A DNA stretch of 53,895 nt from positions 1-53,895 of IMG/VR virus record IMGVR_UViG_3300020472_000035. One strand, 5' to 3'. Within the stretch, counting starts at the first letter, position 1. Each line of letters opens with the position of its first letter. This DNA is from a virus. The notes under the pieces were generated by a model. That model made no database searches, was not told the DNA's origin, and worked only from the letters and a program-made list of their open reading frames with translations. Below, one piece after another: positions 51,483 through 53,895 of this stretch. A program made the position numbers and the translations under genes.

Positions 51483-51629
51483 TTAGTTGGAAGTGGACTG
51501 ACATAATTCAGGGTCAATTTTACACCATTGTTGAAACTTTTCATATTGTAATTGGTGTTGCTTATCTATTATCGAGTGACCTATATTCACTCCTACGATA
51601 ACAACAACTCCTAATAAGAATAATCTCAT
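51483..51629 (-). CDS. Small membrane-anchored or secreted protein, 48 aa
   Basis: The frame reads MRLFLLGVVVIVGVNIGHSI, then IDKQHQLQYEKFQQWCKIDP and ends ELCQSTSN. Residues 3-20 form a hydrophobic helix after a single Arg, consistent with a membrane anchor or signal peptide; the remainder has two cysteines (36 and 43) that could form a disulfide outside the membrane. GGGAG lies upstream. Not recognised. Confidence 0.68.
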   Translation of the reverse strand: MRLFLLGVVVIVGVNIGHSIIDKQHQLQYEKFQQWCKIDPELCQSTSN

Positions 51630-51637
51630 AATTATAT

Positions 51638-51832
51638 CTATGCTCCCTCAAATTGTGCGCCGTCGTTATCCACAATTATGTCCCATATTTGGATATAATT
51701 AGATAACCAACTAGATTGATCTTCTGTAAGACTATTATCAGTATAGAGCAAATCATCAGCACTAATAAACTCTTTGCCTTCCTGATTGCACCAGTCTGAT
51801 AATACTTCAGTGAGAAATTCAATTTGATTCAT
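51638..51832 (-). CDS. Conserved cyanophage-type acidic protein, 64 aa
   Basis: The start at 51832 (MNQIEFLTEVLSDWCNQEGK) is preferred over the in-frame ATG at 51859, which lies close to the upstream terminator. The remainder (ISADDLLYTDNSLTEDQSSW, then LSNYIQIWDIIVDND) matches a pattern I recognise from other cyanophages, of unknown function. It is strongly acidic and helical. Confidence 0.78.
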   Translation of the reverse strand: MNQIEFLTEVLSDWCNQEGKEFISADDLLYTDNSLTEDQSSWLSNYIQIWDIIVDNDGAQFEGA

Positions 51833-51860
51833 GATAAGAATTGGGGATAAGATTAGCAAT

Positions 51861-51891
51861 AAAAAATGAAGACTTATTGTGCTAGGTCTTC
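51861..51891 (-). terminator. Probable Rho-independent terminator
   Basis: On the minus strand GAAGAC and GTCTTC (6-bp stem, 12-nt loop containing the TAA stop of the 51-residue gene) are followed by CATTTTTTATT. The stem is short, so moderate strength is expected. Confidence 0.65.
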
Positions 51892-52029
51892 AAAGCGTTC
51901 TCTAGTGATCTTTTCAGCGAGTGCCTCAATCTCCTGGTGATCGAAACAAGCAGCGAATTTATCGACTAGTTCAGAATAGACCTCTTCGTAGATGTTTTCT
52001 AGGATGGTCTCGTTTTGTAAGCATGACAT
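51874..52029 (-). CDS. Hypothetical protein, 51 aa
   Basis: The start at 52029 (MSCLQNETILENIYEEVYSE) is chosen because GGAGG lies 11 nt upstream and its ATG overlaps the previous stop (TAATG). The sequence continues LVDKFAACFDHQEIEALAEK and ends RFEDLAQ; it is acidic and helical. I recognise the MSCLQNE opening from other marine phages; function is unknown. Confidence 0.75.
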   Translation of the reverse strand: MSCLQNETILENIYEEVYSELVDKFAACFDHQEIEALAEKITRERFEDLAQ

Positions 52030-52181
52030 TAGTAGGATTGCCTCCATAGTGATTGAATTGAATTAATGATCTCAGGATCGTTGATTTGGGATAGAATAGC
52101 GTCCCACTGATCTTCTGAGAAGAAATCCCACATTAGGTTTAGTTCCTTGTGAGAATAGGTCTTACCGTTGATTTCAAACAT
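52029..52181 (-). CDS. Hypothetical protein, 50 aa
   Basis: The frame reads MFEINGKTYSHKELNLMWDF, then FSEDQWDAILSQINDPEIIN and ends LWRQSY. GGAGT lies about 10 nt before the ATG, within the end of the upstream gene (stop 52185). Trp/Phe-rich and helical; not recognised. Its stop overlaps the next start by one base. Confidence 0.73.
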   Translation of the reverse strand: MFEINGKTYSHKELNLMWDFFSEDQWDAILSQINDPEIINSIQSLWRQSY

Positions 52182-52184
52182 CGA

Positions 52185-52493
52185 TCAAACTCCTAGGTCT
52201 AGAAGTAGATCTTTGAGATAAGTCTCGGCGCAGTCCTCTGCATCTGAGATATTATCGAAACGACCGAGATCGATTTGATCACCAACAATGCAACCATTAT
52301 CGGTATAGACCATAGTACGAACTTCAAAACGGTCGTTACCGTAGTGATAGATCGCAAGATTAGGATCTAGATCGTTCTCACGTCTGTAGACATCGAACAT
52401 ATTGGTTGTTACACCACGTGACCACTCGAAACCGAGATAGTCGTCACAGAGATTGATTGACTGTGAAAAAAGAGATTTAATTGAATTTGACAT
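52185..52493 (-). CDS. Hypothetical protein, 102 aa
   Basis: A short helical start (MSNSIKSLFSQSINLCDDYL) is followed by a beta-rich centre (FEWSRGVTTNMFDVYRREND, LAIYHYGNDRFEVRTMVYTD) and a C-terminal helix (ISDAEDCAETYLKDLLLDLG). It is acidic and complete, with no recognised family. A sigma-70-like promoter (52560-52588) lies about 70 nt upstream, making it the first gene of a transcript that runs to the terminator at 51,861. Confidence 0.78.
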   Translation of the reverse strand: MSNSIKSLFSQSINLCDDYLGFEWSRGVTTNMFDVYRRENDLDPNLAIYHYGNDRFEVRTMVYTDNGCIVGDQIDLGRFDNISDAEDCAETYLKDLLLDLGV

Positions 52494-52559
52494 AATTTTG
52501 AAATTGAATGTTTGTTACCTTGTTTGGATTTGGTTTTATCCCTCATCCTTTATGCTTTA

Positions 52560-52588
52560 AGCATAGCATAGATTTAGGGAAAAATCAA
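52560..52588 (-). promoter_or_regulatory. Possible sigma-70 promoter TTGATT-N17-TATGCT
   Basis: On the minus strand TTGATT (52583-52588) and TATGCT (52560-52565) are 17 nt apart; each matches consensus at four of six bases. It lies in the 111-base gap upstream of the 102-residue gene, which contains no gene. Confidence 0.5.
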
Positions 52589-52604
52589 GCGGTCTTGTGC
52601 CACT

Positions 52605-52850
52605 TTAAGCACCTGCATAGAGTAGGTTGAAATCGTCACCAGTTCTTTCGTATCCATTCTCAGTGACCATGAAACGATCTAGTGTAGGGATGTCTAGATC
52701 AGGATCATCGAAATCAATACCTGCTGCGTGATCGACTCCCCACTCTGCTAACTCCTGAACAAACTCTGACCAGTCAGCACATACACAGGCAACATTTTGG
52801 AAATTCTCAACCTGTAGTATTCTTTGCATGATCTTGGAAGTTTTGTTCAT
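52605..52850 (-). CDS. Hypothetical protein, 81 aa
   Basis: The first ATG (52850) is used; the Met at residue 8 (MQRILQVENFQNVACVCADW) is a credible alternative start. The middle is acidic (DHAAGIDFDDPDLDIPTLDR) and the end is ERTGDDFNLLYAGA. Not recognised. It follows the terminator at 52,888, so it probably starts a new transcript; a TATAAT at 52877-52882 lacks a clear -35 partner. Confidence 0.75.
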   Translation of the reverse strand: MNKTSKIMQRILQVENFQNVACVCADWSEFVQELAEWGVDHAAGIDFDDPDLDIPTLDRFMVTENGYERTGDDFNLLYAGA

Positions 52851-52887
52851 AATGTTCTTTTCTTTGGTATATACCTATTATACACAT

Positions 52888-52910
52888 AAAAAACCCCCAT
52901 TTGGGGGTTT
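52888..52910 (-). terminator. Rho-independent terminator
   Basis: On the minus strand an 8-bp stem (AAACCCCC / GGGGGTTT, loop AAAT) runs straight into a T tract (GGGGGTTTTTTATG). It lies 15 nt after the stop of the 54-residue gene. Confidence 0.88.
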
Positions 52911-52924
52911 AGTGTGCCTCTTTG

Positions 52925-53089
52925 TCAACTGTCAACCTCTATCGGTTCTAGGTCAAACTCGAACATATAATAATCGAGTGAGACACCTGCTGCCTTTGGA
53001 CCATCGTTCAGAAATGACTTGTATGACTTCTTAGAGTCGAAGTCAAGGACGTGATACTCGGTTTCTACTCGGTGTGCTTGCTTTGCCAT
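52925..53089 (-). CDS. Hypothetical protein, 54 aa
   Basis: The frame reads MAKQAHRVETEYHVLDFDSK, then KSYKSFLNDGPKAAGVSLDY and ends FDLEPIEVDS. It is followed 15 nt later by a strong terminator, which supports its being the last gene of a real transcript. Its first 47 nt overlap the upstream 59-residue gene in another frame. Not recognised. Confidence 0.75.
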   Translation of the reverse strand: MAKQAHRVETEYHVLDFDSKKSYKSFLNDGPKAAGVSLDYYMFEFDLEPIEVDS

Positions 53090-53222
53090 TTGGATTTAAG
53101 ATCAGGTTATGTAATTTGGACAATAATGGTTTGTTGAGTTCTGGGGAATAAAACTCGTTTTGGTCTGACCCCAGAGAATAGCAGAGGTGTTTGACCTCTG
53201 CCCTTGTTAGGTTGATGTTCAT
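53043..53222 (-). CDS. Hypothetical protein, 59 aa
   Basis: The frame reads MNINLTRAEVKHLCYSLGSD, then QNEFYSPELNKPLLSKLHNL and ends NRVSRP. The N-terminal helix resembles small phage proteins that begin with a similar motif. Its ATG overlaps the stop of the 122-residue gene (4 nt), a coupling junction. The last 15 codons overlap the next gene; without it the stretch 53,090-53,218 would be empty. Confidence 0.7.
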   Translation of the reverse strand: MNINLTRAEVKHLCYSLGSDQNEFYSPELNKPLLSKLHNLILNPNGKASTPSRNRVSRP

Positions 53223-53587
53223 CTGATGTAGAGATATCCACCTGCCCAGTCAGCACGTGCTAGGCACTCCTCACGCTGATTGATAATGCGGAGATCATAG
53301 CGGACGTGCTTTGCTGGTGCCTTCCAAGATGCTGGTTTGTATACCTCACCAGTTTTCTTGTCTACGAATGCATGGACACCACCAGACCACTCTTTGCCAT
53401 CTGCTCCAATATCCTTAGTGATGATCTTCCAGTACTTGCGTCCACCGACTGCCTCGAATCTCTTATCATTATGTGAGTCAGGATACTGACGCTCGTAATT
53501 TGCCTCTAGAGCGTCACATAGATCAAGAACCCACAACTCCACTCGTGCATCAAGTGGAAGGTTTGGAATGTAAGTTGAAGCGGTCAT
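53219..53587 (-). CDS. Conserved phage protein of unknown function, 122 aa
   Basis: The protein contains RFEAVGGRKYWKIITKD, a GGVHAFVDKKTGEVYKPASW block, KAPAKHVRYDLRI and the ending RADWAGGYLYIR. I recognise this C-terminal half from many marine and T4-like phages, where it is annotated as hypothetical. It is soluble, mixed alpha/beta, full length. A GAGGAC ribosome binding site precedes the ATG. No function is known to me. Confidence 0.83.
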   Translation of the reverse strand: MTASTYIPNLPLDARVELWVLDLCDALEANYERQYPDSHNDKRFEAVGGRKYWKIITKDIGADGKEWSGGVHAFVDKKTGEVYKPASWKAPAKHVRYDLRIINQREECLARADWAGGYLYIR

Positions 53588-53656
53588 AAAGTCCTCTTTG
53601 ATTTGATACTGTTAGTATAATGGATTTTGGTCACTCATAGGAAAAATGTATGACAC

Positions 53657-53854
53657 TTAGTAAGGTGTACCATCACCATGTATTTTCCACTCATTTTTGC
53701 TTACCATCTTCTTACATGACTGGCAACCAAGAGCAGACCATGCAAAATGATGGACTCTCTGAGTAGAGTAGCATGAGGGGCACGTGATGAACTTGCCCCA
53801 GTGACCTGCTCTAGTATATCTGTCAACTGATTTCAATTCTGAAAAAATTGGCAT
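53657..53854 (-). CDS. Zinc-ribbon protein, 65 aa
   Basis: Two Cys pairs, Cys25/Cys28 (ITCPSCYS) and Cys44/Cys47 (LGCQSCKK), with a His-His-rich loop between them, make a typical small zinc ribbon. The start at 53854 is supported by a strong GGAGGAGG ribosome binding site 7-14 nt upstream, though the same frame stays open to the right edge. Zinc ribbons of this size often bind nucleic acid or protein; the role here is unknown. Confidence 0.8.
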   Translation of the reverse strand: MPIFSELKSVDRYTRAGHWGKFITCPSCYSTQRVHHFAWSALGCQSCKKMVSKNEWKIHGDGTPY

Positions 53855-53895
53855 TGGTTGATCCTCCTCCTGTTGCTGATCGTGTAATAGATGTT

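Noticed and set aside
52877-52882. TATAAT before the 81-residue gene as a promoter
   Set aside because: The matching -35 position falls in the terminator stem and has no resemblance to TTGACA; kept only as a remark.
53608-53620. TATAAT on the plus strand as a divergent promoter
   Set aside because: There is no suitable -35 element and no plus-strand gene downstream.

Overview
The window looks like part of the genome of a T4-like marine cyanophage (a cyanomyovirus). The evidence is a T4-type baseplate block (gp25, gp6, a gp8-like wedge protein), a DUF4815 virion protein of the kind seen in marine myoviruses, T4-type late promoters (core ATAAATA), many tiny overlapping cyanophage-type genes, AT-rich sequence, and no rRNA, tRNA or cellular housekeeping genes. 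Every supported gene lies on the minus strand, so transcription runs from right to left. There is no gene-free stretch longer than about 175 bases.

Virion region (1 to about 46,600). Four late promoters divide it into units. Unit 1 (promoter 46,569) carries a small SET-domain protein, gp25, gp6 and one uninterrupted 9,131-residue gene that fills 27.4 kb, half of the window. Unit 2 (promoter 16,370) carries a 408-residue and a 1,397-residue structural protein, both with cupredoxin-like copper-site motifs. Unit 3 (promoter 10,907) carries gp8-like, the 2,408-residue DUF4815 protein and two small coiled-coil proteins, and ends at a strong terminator (1,629-1,653). Unit 4 (promoter 1,616) begins a tail-fibre-like protein with an Mtd-type N-terminus that runs off the left edge.

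Small-gene region (46,561 to 53,895). About 30 genes of 43 to 198 residues are packed with 1-47 nt overlaps. Most have no recognisable function. Recognisable ones are a 2-oxoglutarate/Fe(II) oxygenase, two Cys-rich (zinc-ribbon-like) proteins, a probable AbrB-like DNA-binding protein, small membrane proteins and a very basic 48-residue protein. Here the promoters are host-like sigma-70 sites, one a perfect TTGACA-N17-TATAAT, with several terminators. This suggests early/middle expression controlled separately from the late virion block.

The most unusual feature is the giant protein. It has an N-terminal module shared with marine phage baseplate-associated proteins, Gly-rich repeats, a YHYH domain, a beta-propeller-like stretch, two LamG-like domains, and an array of about 29 divergent repeats (each with a conserved Cys followed by Tyr-Pro-Arg) flanked and interrupted by a recurring helical module. 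It probably builds a large fibre or host-contact structure on the baseplate. Functional statements rest on motif recognition by eye; no database search was run.
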